A stretch of 64,000 nt of DNA from Christiangramia oceanisediminis (lineage in GTDB: Bacteria; Bacteroidota; Bacteroidia; Flavobacteriales; Flavobacteriaceae): NCBI RefSeq assembly GCF_022570735.2, contig NZ_JANCNS010000003.1, positions 372,001 through 436,000 on the forward strand, written 5' to 3'. Numbering within the stretch: position 1 is the stretch's first letter; each line of letters starts with the position of its first letter. Shown piece by piece: positions 26,761 to 36,207 of the stretch. The notes beneath the pieces were generated by a model. It was not told where the DNA came from. It did no database searches and saw nothing but the letters and a program-made list of their open reading frames with translations. The translations under genes and the position numbers were made by a program.

Positions 26761-27297
26761 ATGAAAAACACCTTACTGCTTTGTAGCCTGCTAATAACCG
26801 GTATCGCCTGTTCCCAGGAATACGGCACTGGAAACGTGATACCCGAATATGGAAAAACCTTCACGGTTCCAAGCCCCGGTTTTAAAACCTATACCAGCTC
26901 AAAACTTAAAATGGTACTGGACATAGACCGAAGTTTTGACCCTGAACAACCAAACAGGCTCATCGAAACGGCAGCACGTTTTCTAAACATGCACGAAAAA
27001 GCGGGAGTTGATCCTAAAAATATGGAAGTAGCCCTGGTTTTACACGGGAACGCCGTTTTTGACGTGCTGGAAGATGAGTTCTATGCCGAAAAATTCCCGA
27101 ATACAAAAGCTAACCCAAACCTGCCGCTCATAAAGGCCCTTGCTGAAAAAGGAGTGCAAATAATCCTATGCGGGCAAAGTGCCGCCCATCACAAAGTCAC
27201 CAAAGAAAAGGCCAGTAAGCCTGTGAAATTTGCCCTATCGGCCATGACAGCCCTGGTGCAGTTACAAAATGAAGATTACCGGCTGGTGAAATTTTGA
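26761..27297 (+). CDS. Exported DsrE-family protein
   Basis: It begins with a signal peptide ending near ITGIACSQ. The cleavage site looks like signal peptidase I, but a Cys is present (GIACSQ), so a lipoprotein is possible. The rest is a DsrE/F-like fold: VALVLHGNAVFDVL and, later, GVQIILCGQSAAHHKVT with a conserved Cys. Cytosolic DsrE proteins carry sulfur; exported ones in Bacteroidota have no known job. The 178 residues are complete. It diverges from the helicase gene across 148 bp. Confidence 0.8.
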   Translation: MKNTLLLCSLLITGIACSQEYGTGNVIPEYGKTFTVPSPGFKTYTSSKLKMVLDIDRSFDPEQPNRLIETAARFLNMHEKAGVDPKNMEVALVLHGNAVFDVLEDEFYAEKFPNTKANPNLPLIKALAEKGVQIILCGQSAAHHKVTKEKASKPVKFALSAMTALVQLQNEDYRLVKF

Positions 27298-27371
27298 GAT
27301 CGCCATAACAGGAAGAAGCTTGTATACTTCACTATTTCATTTAACTTTGAAATCCTGAAAACAGATCTTTC

Positions 27372-27893
27372 ATGAACCAAACAGAAATTCTGGACCTCAT
27401 CTATGCAATCCTCCCTGCCGTTATAGTTGGCCTGGTGAGCTTTTACTTTTTCAGCTCTTATTTTAAAAGTGAGGAAGGCCGAAGGAGGTTCCACTTAATG
27501 AGGGAAAACCAAAAAACCTCTCTTCCAATCAGGCTCCAGGCATATGAGAGACTCACCTTATTTCTTGAAAGGATTTCTCCAGGAAACCTTTTATTCAGGG
27601 TTAAGCCTACTTCTGAAGACCCGGTTCAGTATGCCAGCTTACTAATTGCAACTATCGAGCAGGAATTCGAGCATAACCTTGCGCAACAGATATACGTGAG
27701 CACCGATTGCTGGGATTATGTAAAAACGGCAAAGAATGCCACCATAAATCTGCTAAGAAATGCTTCAGCTAAAAAAGAACTTGGCAACACCGATCAATAT
27801 AGAGAAGTGGTACTTAAGAATTTGATGGAAAAGGAACCTCCTTCCAGCGCAGCACTTTCTTTCATCAAAAAAGAAGTTAGAAACCTAACCTAA
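27372..27893 (+). CDS. Membrane-anchored protein of unknown function
   Basis: 173 residues. A single N-terminal membrane helix (IYAILPAVIVGLVSFYFFSS) is followed by a cytoplasmic part of mostly helical, charged sequence (SLPIRLQAYERLTLFLERI, YASLLIATIEQEFEHN, VSTDCWDYVKTAKNATINLL). I know this pattern as a conserved unnamed family in Flavobacteriia, but no motif indicates an activity. Its 3' end overlaps the convergent patatin gene by 17 bp, so there is no room for a separate terminator. Confidence 0.75.
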   Translation: MNQTEILDLIYAILPAVIVGLVSFYFFSSYFKSEEGRRRFHLMRENQKTSLPIRLQAYERLTLFLERISPGNLLFRVKPTSEDPVQYASLLIATIEQEFEHNLAQQIYVSTDCWDYVKTAKNATINLLRNASAKKELGNTDQYREVVLKNLMEKEPPSSAALSFIKKEVRNLT

Positions 27894-28797
27894 ACCAGGA
27901 TCTTTCAGACTTCTTTTCCCTTTCTTTATTTTCGGCATATTCGTAACCTTCCTGCCACCACTGTGTCATGGCTTTTTTATTGAATACCAGTGAATTTTCA
28001 GTGAGCTTGGTAGGAGTATAATAGATATTCAGCTTCACCTTTTTATTCATGGCAGCTAATTTGCCTTCCACGATATCGTGATATTCCACCTGGTCAAGTA
28101 GAAAACCGAAAAGATTTACCATCAGGGAAAATGGGTTTTTTCCGAGAATCTTATTATACTCCATATTCTCGGCCTCGAGGATGATCGCATCAACTTCGGT
28201 GGCACCTCTCTTGATCGCCTCTCGGATGGGTACTACACAACCAAGTCCGCCATCGGCATATTCACAGCCATCCTTCTGAGCAAGGCTCATAAACGGGATA
28301 TAATTACAACTAATCCAGATCCAGTCACAAAAATCGTCGTATTCGAAATCGTGGATAGATTTGTATTCTACCCGGTTCTTGGAAAGATTAGATACGGTCA
28401 CCACTACATCTTTCACCTTCCCTTTAAGTTCTACGAAATCCTCCCGGGAAAAGCTTTTTCTAATATTCCTTTTTAGCGCTTTACTTTCTCCAAAAGTACG
28501 GCGGGACCTGATGAACTGCCAGACCGTGTTGAAGTAATTGATGGTCACATATTCCCTGCCATCCTTCTTTTTCACCACGAATGGATTAACGCTGAAGATC
28601 TTTCGCTGGGTGACATTGGTATAAATATCATATACCTTCTGTATCTTTCCAGCCGCCAGATGCGGGATTAAAAGACTCCCGGTGGAAGTCCCCAGGAACA
28701 GGTCGTAATTTCTCTTTTTCTCCTGAATAAGGTATTGGGCCACGCCGCCGGCGAAAGCGCCTTTACTTCCCCCTCCAGATATTACCAATGCACGCAT
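27877..28797 (-). CDS. Patatin-like phospholipase (copy 1 of a tandem pair)
   Basis: This serine lipid acyl hydrolase uses a Ser-Asp dyad. The oxyanion loop SGGGSKGAFAGG starts at residue 7, the nucleophile elbow is GTSTGS (Ser38), and the catalytic Asp lies in EYADGGLG. No signal peptide is present, so it acts in the cytoplasm or at the inner face of the membrane. At 306 residues it is close to the next gene upstream in sequence (same first 20 residues apart from small changes), which shows a gene duplication. It begins 6 bp after that copy. The substrate is unknown. Confidence 0.9.
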   Translation of the reverse strand: MRALVISGGGSKGAFAGGVAQYLIQEKKRNYDLFLGTSTGSLLIPHLAAGKIQKVYDIYTNVTQRKIFSVNPFVVKKKDGREYVTINYFNTVWQFIRSRRTFGESKALKRNIRKSFSREDFVELKGKVKDVVVTVSNLSKNRVEYKSIHDFEYDDFCDWIWISCNYIPFMSLAQKDGCEYADGGLGCVVPIREAIKRGATEVDAIILEAENMEYNKILGKNPFSLMVNLFGFLLDQVEYHDIVEGKLAAMNKKVKLNIYYTPTKLTENSLVFNKKAMTQWWQEGYEYAENKEREKKSERSWFRLGF

Positions 28798-28803
28798 TAA
28801 GGT

Positions 28804-29700
28804 TTAAATTTCGTTTATTTCTTCATTTCGATATTTGGCAAATTCAAATCCAGATTCCCACCACTCGGTCATTTTGTCTTCATTAAAAATAAGGGAATTG
28901 GTCGTTAAAACACTGGGAGTATAATAGAAATTTAGAATTGCATCATGATTAGCAGCTGCGAATTTCCCTATCTTGATATTCTGATTCTCTATACGGTTCA
29001 GCATAAAAGAGAACAGGTTGGTGATTAAGGAAAATACATTTTTAGAAGGCATCCTGTTAAAATAGGTCACTTCGGTTTGCAGCACTATAGCGTCTACCTC
29101 TGTAGCACCACGATTGATGGCCTCTTCAATGGGCACCATAGAACCCAGGCCACCATCGGCATATTCGCAGCCATTTTTCTTCACCAGGCTCATGAAAGGC
29201 GTGTAATTACAGGAGATCCAGATCCATTCAATAAAGTCCTTGTAATCGTAGTCGTTTATCGATTTGTATTCTACTTCATTAAGTGAAATATTCGAAACGG
29301 TCACTATCAATTCCTTGGGACCGGCCTTTAGTTTTTCGAACTCCTCCCGCGTAAACGTCTTTTCCAAAAGCTTCTTGAGGTTAAGACTATCGCCAAAGGT
29401 TTTATGTCCTCTCATAAAATTGCGCAATACGTTGAAGTGGTTGATGCTAATGGTCTCATGTCCATGCTGGCGCTTGATGAAAAAAGGACGCAGACTGAAA
29501 ATGCTCCCCTGGTTTACCGAAGTAAAAACCTTTCTCACTTTCTCTGCCTTATTGAGTGCCATATGAGGCATTAAAAGACTCCCGGTTGAAGTACCGATAT
29601 ACAGGTCATAATCCCTTCCCAGCTCCTCGATGAGATACTGAGCCACACCACCTGCAAAGGCGCCCTTACTTCCTCCTCCAGAAATTACCAGTGCCCGCAT
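28804..29700 (-). CDS. Patatin-like phospholipase (copy 2 of a tandem pair)
   Basis: It carries the same motifs as its neighbour: SGGGSKGAFAGG at the N-terminus, GTSTGS with the nucleophile serine, and EYADGGLG with the catalytic Asp. It is 298 residues long. Differences cluster in the C-terminal third, where lipid binding would be expected, so the two may have drifted in substrate preference. It starts 1 bp after the M1 aminopeptidase stop, which makes a three-gene operon of M1, patatin, patatin. Confidence 0.9.
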   Translation of the reverse strand: MRALVISGGGSKGAFAGGVAQYLIEELGRDYDLYIGTSTGSLLMPHMALNKAEKVRKVFTSVNQGSIFSLRPFFIKRQHGHETISINHFNVLRNFMRGHKTFGDSLNLKKLLEKTFTREEFEKLKAGPKELIVTVSNISLNEVEYKSINDYDYKDFIEWIWISCNYTPFMSLVKKNGCEYADGGLGSMVPIEEAINRGATEVDAIVLQTEVTYFNRMPSKNVFSLITNLFSFMLNRIENQNIKIGKFAAANHDAILNFYYTPSVLTTNSLIFNEDKMTEWWESGFEFAKYRNEEINEI

Positions 29701-29701
29701 A

Positions 29702-31813
29702 TCATCCTGAGATTTGTGAACGCAGATATCTTGTATCTTCTTCGCTCATGGTTTGCAGTAAATCGTTCAATTCCTGGCGGAAACTTTCTTCGGTGAGCAG
29801 TTTTTTTAACAATTGCCTGCAATAGTTCCTGAAACTATAAGTATGATGCTGAGTTCCCATTACCAGGCTTTCCAGGCTGTTTTCATCAAGTGCAGCGATC
29901 TGGTATAAATAACCAAAGGCATTTTCCCTGATCTGAAATGGATTCCATTCCAGGGTGTAGCCAGCAAGTTCATCATAATATTGCGAGGTTGCGTCTGGCT
30001 CAAATTCTGGGGTAACCAGGCTCAAGGTCAACCATAACATCCTGATGTTCTTTTCAAAGAACCCGACACGCCCTTTGGTTTGCTCGAGATATTTTGAGCG
30101 GTCTTCCGGAAACTGGCTCCACAGACTAAAAAGTGCAGCTTCCTGGGTTAAATAAGACTCATCGTTCAGCAAACTTTCATACTCCGCTTTTAAATTTTTC
30201 GGAATTTCCCTCATACTGATCGCGATAGCCTGCCGCACAAAGATATTACCGGTTTCAAATGCCTTTTTATAGAGTTCAAGAGCCTGCACACTTTTGTTTC
30301 CAGACAACTGGTTCACGGCTTCCTGACCCATATAATCATTTACCGGGAAACTGAGGGCCGATCCAAGATATTCAGCTTTCTGGTCAAGCGGGGTTTCTCT
30401 TAAGGCCGCCAGCTGCAGGTACTGGTTCATGAATTCAGACTTTTTAAGGGATTCCAAAGCTTCTTCAGCTTTAAATGCCGATTGCTCCAGCCAGTCCTTT
30501 ACAAAAAGAGAAAGGTCCATCCCTGAAGCCATTTCCATTTCTGAAATAAGATTCTCGGTACTCACATTTTGAAAACTATATTGCTGCAGGTAATTCTTCA
30601 CCCCTTTCCTGAATGCCTCGTCCCCTATTCTTTCCTTTAAGATATGAAGTGCCCAGGCTCCTTTTTGGTAAAAAGTAAGTGAACTTGCATCAGGTTTTAA
30701 CAGGGATTCCCCTTTCCCCCTATCGCTCAGGGCTTTCAACTGCTCGGCTGTTTCGTATAACCTGAAGTAATAATAATCCTCCCCAAAGATCTCCCTTTCT
30801 GCCAGCAGGGCATAATAAGTTGCAAATCCTTCATGCAGCCAGTGATGTTTTCCATTTTCGGCGGTTACCAGGTTACCGAACCATTGATGGGCCAGCTCAT
30901 GGGCATTTACATTCACATAATTGCGGTCTTTGAATCCTATGGAATCGGTCATTAAATTGTTGGAAAAAATGGTGGTGGCCGTATTTTCCATTCCTGCATA
31001 GAGAAAATCCTGTACCGGGATCTGCTTATAATTCTGCCACGGATAGGGCACCCCGGTTTCCTTTTCGAAAAAGTCAAATATTTGAACCGTATGCCGGTAG
31101 GTTGGTTCGACTTTGGCCGAATCTTCAGGTTTAAAGAAAAGCTGAATCTCATCGCCTGTGGAAGACTTCAGTTCTTTTTTCTGAAATTTTCCCGCTGCCA
31201 GGGCCAGCAGGTAGCTGCTCATGGGCTTATCCATATCGAACTGCCAGCGCACCAGCGAATCTCCAAGTTTCGTGGTATTCTGAAGTTTGCCATTAGACAC
31301 GACCTCAAAACCTACCGGAAAATCAAAACTCAGGTCGAACTCTGCTTTCTCCCTGAGATCATCGAAGGTGGGAAACCAGGTAGAGGTGAATTTTCCCTGT
31401 CCCTGGGTCCAGACCTGCTTTTTCGATGCCTCCACTTCCGGATATTCCCAGTTGATGAAATACATCCCAGTTTGCGGTTTTACTGAATAATTTAATTCGA
31501 GTTTTTCGGCTTTAGCTATCCTGAAATCATGCAAAATATAGATGCCGGTCTCCTCCCTGCTAAAGTCAACCTGATTTCCATTCAGGGAAACCTCGCTAAA
31601 ATCCATATTTCGCCCGTTGATAAAAAGGCTATCTGTGCCCTGCAGGACATCAAACTCATAACTCACCTTTCCGGATACCGTTTTCTGTTCAGGATGAATG
31701 GTGACATGTGCTTTCACATGCTTAAAATCGATCGAATTTATCTGGGAAGATTTGTTCTGTGCCTGGGAGATCGAGAAAATAAAAAGGAACAGAAAAGTTA
31801 TGATTTTTTGCAT
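29702..31813 (-). CDS. Exported M1 family aminopeptidase (full length)
   Basis: A signal peptide (MQKIITFLFLFIFSISQAQ) precedes a complete M1 protease of 703 residues. The zinc site is HELAHQWFG with the third ligand in WLHEGFATYYA. The substrate-binding exopeptidase loop is YAGMENTATT, the canonical GxMEN. A helical C-terminal domain (about 440-700) is present, unlike in the other M1 gene at 10407. It is the first gene of the operon with the two patatins and is likely periplasmic or surface located, helping to use peptides. Confidence 0.94.
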   Translation of the reverse strand: MQKIITFLFLFIFSISQAQNKSSQINSIDFKHVKAHVTIHPEQKTVSGKVSYEFDVLQGTDSLFINGRNMDFSEVSLNGNQVDFSREETGIYILHDFRIAKAEKLELNYSVKPQTGMYFINWEYPEVEASKKQVWTQGQGKFTSTWFPTFDDLREKAEFDLSFDFPVGFEVVSNGKLQNTTKLGDSLVRWQFDMDKPMSSYLLALAAGKFQKKELKSSTGDEIQLFFKPEDSAKVEPTYRHTVQIFDFFEKETGVPYPWQNYKQIPVQDFLYAGMENTATTIFSNNLMTDSIGFKDRNYVNVNAHELAHQWFGNLVTAENGKHHWLHEGFATYYALLAEREIFGEDYYYFRLYETAEQLKALSDRGKGESLLKPDASSLTFYQKGAWALHILKERIGDEAFRKGVKNYLQQYSFQNVSTENLISEMEMASGMDLSLFVKDWLEQSAFKAEEALESLKKSEFMNQYLQLAALRETPLDQKAEYLGSALSFPVNDYMGQEAVNQLSGNKSVQALELYKKAFETGNIFVRQAIAISMREIPKNLKAEYESLLNDESYLTQEAALFSLWSQFPEDRSKYLEQTKGRVGFFEKNIRMLWLTLSLVTPEFEPDATSQYYDELAGYTLEWNPFQIRENAFGYLYQIAALDENSLESLVMGTQHHTYSFRNYCRQLLKKLLTEESFRQELNDLLQTMSEEDTRYLRSQISG

Positions 31814-31939
31814 GTAGTCCTGGAGAATATCTTCTGCAAATTACAAAATAGAGGCTTTATTACATAAATTTTCCTCGTTATTGCCCGAATCTGAAACAGG
31901 AATATCCAAAAATCGGAGCGTTTTAATATCTTCGTTTTT

Positions 31940-34039
31940 ATGATCCAGAACCTGCTGCAAACTCCCATTGAGTATCTAAAAGGCGTTGGTCCAAACAGGG
32001 CCGACCTTCTTAAAAAGGAACTCGGCATTGAAACGTACAGAGATCTGATCAATTTCTTTCCTAACCGCTACATCGATAAAACCGGGTTTTACAAGATTTC
32101 CCAGCTTCAAAGAAACACATCAGAAGTACAGATCGTTGGAAAGATCGTCCATATGAAAATGGTCGAGCAAAAACGGGGAAAAAGACTGGTAGCCGATTTT
32201 GTAGACGATACCGGAAGAATAAAGCTGGTATGGTTCAGGGGCCAGAAATGGATCCGCGAAAACCTTAAACTGAATACTCCTTACGTCATCTTCGGAAAAA
32301 CGAACTGGTATAATGGTGTTTTCAGCATGCCGCATCCTGAGATGGAACTGGTTGCCGACTATAAACGCAATCTAAGAACTGCGATGCAGCCAGTGTATCC
32401 CTCTACCGAGATGCTTCTGAAAAAAGGGATCACCAATCGGGTGATTATGAAACTGATGCAGGAGGTATTGCAGCAAACCGGGCTCAAATTTTCAGAAAGC
32501 CTTAATTCTGACCTGATCCAGGAACTGAAGCTCATTGCCAAATCGGAAGCCCTGTTCAATATACATTTTCCAAAAAGCCAGGAATTGCTCGCAAAAGCAC
32601 AGTTCCGGCTGAAATTTGAAGAGCTGTTTTTCATTCAGCTTCAATTGCTGAGGAAGAATATGCTGCATAAGCAGAAGATCAAGGGCTTCAATTTTGAACA
32701 AATCGGGGATCATTTCTCCGGTTTTTATGAAAATCATTTGCCTTTTGAACTGACGAACGCCCAAAAACGGGTGATCAAGGAAATTCGAAGCGATATGGGA
32801 ACCGGCGCTCATATGAACCGGCTGTTACAGGGAGATGTGGGCTCCGGGAAAACCATCGTGGGATTAATGTCTATGCTCATCGCGCTGGATAACGGTTTCC
32901 AGGCATGCCTGATGGCCCCTACCGAAATACTTTCCATCCAGCATTATAATGGCCTGGCTGAATTATGTTCAGACCTGAACATCGAAATTCGCTTGTTAAC
33001 CGGTTCCACCAAAACTTCGGAAAGAAAGGAGATCCACGAAAAACTGGAGAACGGTGAGATCGATATTCTAATCGGCACTCACGCCCTGCTCGAAGATAAG
33101 GTTCAGTTCAAAAACCTGGGGCTGGCGATCATCGATGAGCAGCACAGGTTTGGCGTGGCTCAACGTGCCAAACTCTGGAAAAAAAACCAGATCCCGCCAC
33201 ATGTGCTGGTCATGACAGCGACTCCAATCCCGCGGACCCTGGCCATGAGCCTTTATGGCGACCTGGACATTTCGGTGATCGATGAATTGCCGCCTGGGCG
33301 AAAACCTATCAAAACTGTCCACCGGTATGACAGCAACAGGCTGAAGGTTTTCAGATTTATACGAGATGAAATCGAAAAAGGCCGGCAGGTCTATGTGGTT
33401 TATCCGCTAATCCAGGAATCTGAAAAAATGGATTATAAAGACCTGATGGATGGTTATGAAAGCATTGCAAGAGAATTCCCGGAATTCCAGATCTCCATCG
33501 TTCACGGTCAAATGAAACCGGCTGATAAAGATTATGAAATGGACCGGTTCCTGAAAAGGGAGACACAGATCATGGTTGCGACCACCGTAATCGAAGTTGG
33601 AGTAAATGTACCTAACGCCAGTGTGATGATCATAGAAAGCGCCGAACGCTTTGGACTGTCTCAACTGCACCAGCTAAGAGGAAGGGTTGGCCGTGGAGCT
33701 GAACAAAGTTATTGTATCCTCATGACGGGACATAAACTTTCTGCCGACAGCAAAACCAGGCTGGAAACCATGACCGCTACCAACGACGGCTTCGAGATCG
33801 CAGAGGTGGATCTTAAATTAAGAGGCCCGGGAGATTTGATGGGCACCCAGCAAAGCGGGGTACTTAATCTTAAGATCGCTGATATTGTCAAGGACAACAG
33901 TATCCTGTCTACAGCCCGCCACTATGCTTCCCAACTATTGAAGAAAGATCCAAACCTTGAACTCGAGCAAAACCGCAGTATTAAGAACGCTTACGCCCGC
34001 TTAGTAAAGAATAAGACCATCTGGAACTATATAAGCTAG
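31940..34039 (+). CDS. recG: ATP-dependent DNA helicase RecG
   Basis: RecG reverses stalled replication forks and moves Holliday junctions. The 699 residues are full length: an N-terminal wedge/OB domain (about 1-240, with PIEYLKGVGPNRADLL at the start), Walker A GDVGSGKTIVG, the DEQHRFG box, a TATPIPRTLAMS motif III, and ATTVIEVGVNVPNA with QLRGRVGRG (motifs V and VI). The C-terminal RecG-specific region follows. The ATG lies 5 bp after a TATCTTCG -7-like box, so the transcript may be nearly leaderless. The gene diverges from the M1 operon. Confidence 0.97.
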   Translation: MIQNLLQTPIEYLKGVGPNRADLLKKELGIETYRDLINFFPNRYIDKTGFYKISQLQRNTSEVQIVGKIVHMKMVEQKRGKRLVADFVDDTGRIKLVWFRGQKWIRENLKLNTPYVIFGKTNWYNGVFSMPHPEMELVADYKRNLRTAMQPVYPSTEMLLKKGITNRVIMKLMQEVLQQTGLKFSESLNSDLIQELKLIAKSEALFNIHFPKSQELLAKAQFRLKFEELFFIQLQLLRKNMLHKQKIKGFNFEQIGDHFSGFYENHLPFELTNAQKRVIKEIRSDMGTGAHMNRLLQGDVGSGKTIVGLMSMLIALDNGFQACLMAPTEILSIQHYNGLAELCSDLNIEIRLLTGSTKTSERKEIHEKLENGEIDILIGTHALLEDKVQFKNLGLAIIDEQHRFGVAQRAKLWKKNQIPPHVLVMTATPIPRTLAMSLYGDLDISVIDELPPGRKPIKTVHRYDSNRLKVFRFIRDEIEKGRQVYVVYPLIQESEKMDYKDLMDGYESIAREFPEFQISIVHGQMKPADKDYEMDRFLKRETQIMVATTVIEVGVNVPNASVMIIESAERFGLSQLHQLRGRVGRGAEQSYCILMTGHKLSADSKTRLETMTATNDGFEIAEVDLKLRGPGDLMGTQQSGVLNLKIADIVKDNSILSTARHYASQLLKKDPNLELEQNRSIKNAYARLVKNKTIWNYIS

Positions 34040-34175
34040 CAACCAACTGAAAACCAGCTAAATATGTCTTTTGGCGATCAATTTTAGCCTTACATCGAAA
34101 AATTCTGACAAAAAGTACAGGATTTCCCTTATATCTGTACCTTCAGGTTCCTAATTTTTTAAATACTAACCAATT

Positions 34176-34973
34176 ATGAAAAAAATAATTTATTTAATGG
34201 CCCTTGTTGTGGGCCTGTCAGGATGTAGTGTGGAATCGATTGATTCTGGTGAAGAGATCATTAGCGCTGATGCGAGGGGCGGTAATAATCCTCAAACTCA
34301 GGAAGAAGAGGAAAATGATGTTCCAGTTTTATTTAGTCCCAATGAAACCTGCGCAGGAGAGGTAACCGAATTCTGCCTTAGCTTTCCTCAAGCCACTGCC
34401 GGACGAAATAATAAAGAAAGTCAGGTTCTGATCGATGTAAAGGTGATGGGTGATAATCCTGAAACAGAGGAAATTGAAGAAGATTATTATGAGGAACTTT
34501 TCAGAGGAAAGGGCGATACACAAGCCTGTTTTGAATATACTTTTGAAATTGGGACTTATGATATCAGGTACATGGTGGCTGGAGAATCAAAATGGACTGA
34601 GGACAGTATAATAGTAAGCTCCTGTAGCGATTGTACAAATGAGATGACAGCAGACCTTACCTGTGATGAAACAAGGGTTTTAAACATCTCTTTTACCGCA
34701 GAGGAAGCGGGACCAATTGTTATTCAGGGAGGCTTAACTAATGGTACGACTATTTTAGTTAAAGAAAGTAATGTTCTAAACGAAAATTCAACCCATCAAA
34801 GTGTTATTAATTCAAATGCCAATGTAACCAGATGGGTAGGAGATGTAGATGCTTGTGAAGAAGTAACTGTACAAATAGAGTTTACTGGCGGGAATGGCGT
34901 TGGTGACTGGACTGCAGAACGTGGTGAGGAACTATTAGGAATTACACCAGAGATTTCATGCCAAGAAGAATAA
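34176..34973 (+). CDS. Cysteine-rich lipoprotein of unknown function
   Basis: The lipobox is VGLSGCS (MKKIIYLMALVVGLSGC). After an acidic, low-complexity linker rich in Glu/Asn/Gln (about 25-50), the mature part holds a dozen or so conserved-looking cysteines (ETCAGE, EFCLSF, TQACFEY, SSCSDCTNE, DLTCDE, DACEEV, EISCQEE), spaced as if for disulfides. That fits an outer-membrane or periplasmic beta-sandwich protein. No family is recognised. The second half is more AT-rich in codons than the neighbours. It stands alone and ends at a strong hairpin. Confidence 0.7.
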   Translation: MKKIIYLMALVVGLSGCSVESIDSGEEIISADARGGNNPQTQEEEENDVPVLFSPNETCAGEVTEFCLSFPQATAGRNNKESQVLIDVKVMGDNPETEEIEEDYYEELFRGKGDTQACFEYTFEIGTYDIRYMVAGESKWTEDSIIVSSCSDCTNEMTADLTCDETRVLNISFTAEEAGPIVIQGGLTNGTTILVKESNVLNENSTHQSVINSNANVTRWVGDVDACEEVTVQIEFTGGNGVGDWTAERGEELLGITPEISCQEE

Positions 34974-34998
34974 TTTAGGGTTAATATTCATTCTGTTT

Positions 34999-35022
34999 AA
35001 AATGGGGCTGCGGCCCCATTTT
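34999..35022 (+). terminator. Hairpin terminator after the Cys-rich lipoprotein gene
   Basis: A 10-bp stem AAAATGGGGC / GCCCCATTTT with a 4-nt loop, followed by ATTTTT. Confidence 0.85.
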
Positions 35023-35175
35023 ATTTTTCCGAAGATTTTTTGGTCATTTTTCCTTATCTTTAAAAGACCGATTCTCAACCTTTATTTAAGCCCCCCTACC
35101 CGCTTTTCTCTATTTCGGAAAATTCACCCCCCGTGAAAAAGAATGGAATAAATGTTAATCTTAAATATTAGAGTT

Positions 35176-36078
35176 ATGAAATCGAATAAAATCACCTCCT
35201 TATTATTTAGTCTTGCCTTTTTACTGGGAATGGTCTACAGTCCTGCCCAAAACAATCCCGATCTGCCCGAAAAACTTTACCAGGATTATAAAAATAACGG
35301 CATCGAAAAAGCTTTAAGTGATTACAATAACAGTCCGGCCAGGGGAGATGAGTATACCTTTCTAACAGAACCTCTTAACGTGCTTGGATACCGAATTATG
35401 GATGAAGGAGATCTGGCAGCGGCAGAGAGAGTATTTCTTGCCCAGATAGATGAATATCCCAATCAGGCGAATCCATATGATTCTTATGCCGATCTTTTGA
35501 TGCAGAAAGGCGAGGAAGAAAAAGCCAGGGAACATTACAAAAAAGCCATCGACCTTTCTGCTACCATGGAAGATGTGGAAGAAAAGGCACAAATGCTGGA
35601 AGCCTCAAAGACCAAACTGGCAATTCTTGAAGGAGCAGGATCGGTCTTCGAATTTCTGGAGGGTAGCTGGGAGGTATCTAATTATGGCTATGAGAATGGA
35701 GAAAAGATGCTTCAGAGGGAAGGAACCATGGTATTTCATGCTAACGAGAACAATACCATTTTGTCTGGCGTCTTTAAAAATAATAATGGTGAATTTGTTG
35801 GCACACGAATCATAGCTTATAATGCCGTAGATGAACATTACGAAATGGCCTGGGCCAGCAATCCTATGCTTGGGATCGAACCCTCCACCATAAAGGTTGA
35901 AAAAAATTCTACCAATGAAGTGATCGTGATCGAACATTACGAGGAGGATGGTGATCAGCAAAAGGTAAAACATGTGATCGATAAAGCCTCGGGGGATTTG
36001 TCGTGGGATATTTATGATCTTTCCAATACAGACGGAAAGAAGCCTGTGGCCTCCATGACTTTTAAAAAGAAAGCTTGA
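35176..36078 (+). CDS. Exported TPR-containing protein
   Basis: The ATG at 35176 begins a good signal peptide (MKSNKITSLLFSLAFLLGMVYSPAQ); an upstream ATG at 35152 would spoil it. Mature residues ~60-130 form two or so TPR-like repeats (YDSYADLLMQKGEEEKAREHY is the clearest). The C-terminal ~140 residues look like a lipocalin/THAP4-like beta-barrel (FEFLEGSWEVSNYG, then GTMVFHANENN). This pair is seen in Flavobacteriia, but the function is unknown. It is a single-gene unit with C-rich tracts upstream. Confidence 0.75.
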   Translation: MKSNKITSLLFSLAFLLGMVYSPAQNNPDLPEKLYQDYKNNGIEKALSDYNNSPARGDEYTFLTEPLNVLGYRIMDEGDLAAAERVFLAQIDEYPNQANPYDSYADLLMQKGEEEKAREHYKKAIDLSATMEDVEEKAQMLEASKTKLAILEGAGSVFEFLEGSWEVSNYGYENGEKMLQREGTMVFHANENNTILSGVFKNNNGEFVGTRIIAYNAVDEHYEMAWASNPMLGIEPSTIKVEKNSTNEVIVIEHYEEDGDQQKVKHVIDKASGDLSWDIYDLSNTDGKKPVASMTFKKKA

Positions 36079-36099
36079 TCAAGACCGAACCAATATAAT

Positions 36100-36127
36100 G
36101 GGAAGTATAATTACTTCCCTTTTTTTA
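36100..36127 (+). terminator. Hairpin terminator after the TPR gene
   Basis: A GGGAAGTA / TACTTCCC stem with a TAAT loop is followed by a run of seven T. Confidence 0.85.
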
Positions 36128-36179
36128 TGTCTTTCATTTCAAAGTAAGCATATTATTATGCTAAAAAATTTGGTAATAC

Positions 36180-36187
36180 TATCTTTG
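36180..36187 (+). promoter_or_regulatory. -7 promoter box of pheT
   Basis: TATCTTTG is an exact TAnnTTTG, 20 bp before the pheT ATG. No clear -33 element is seen. Confidence 0.5.
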
Positions 36188-36207
36188 CAGCCTGAAAAAG
36201 ATTTCTG

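Noticed and set aside
28804-29700. Patatin pair as part of a CBASS-type defence system
   Set aside because: No cyclase (CD-NTase) or other defence gene is adjacent; the operon partner is an exported peptidase.
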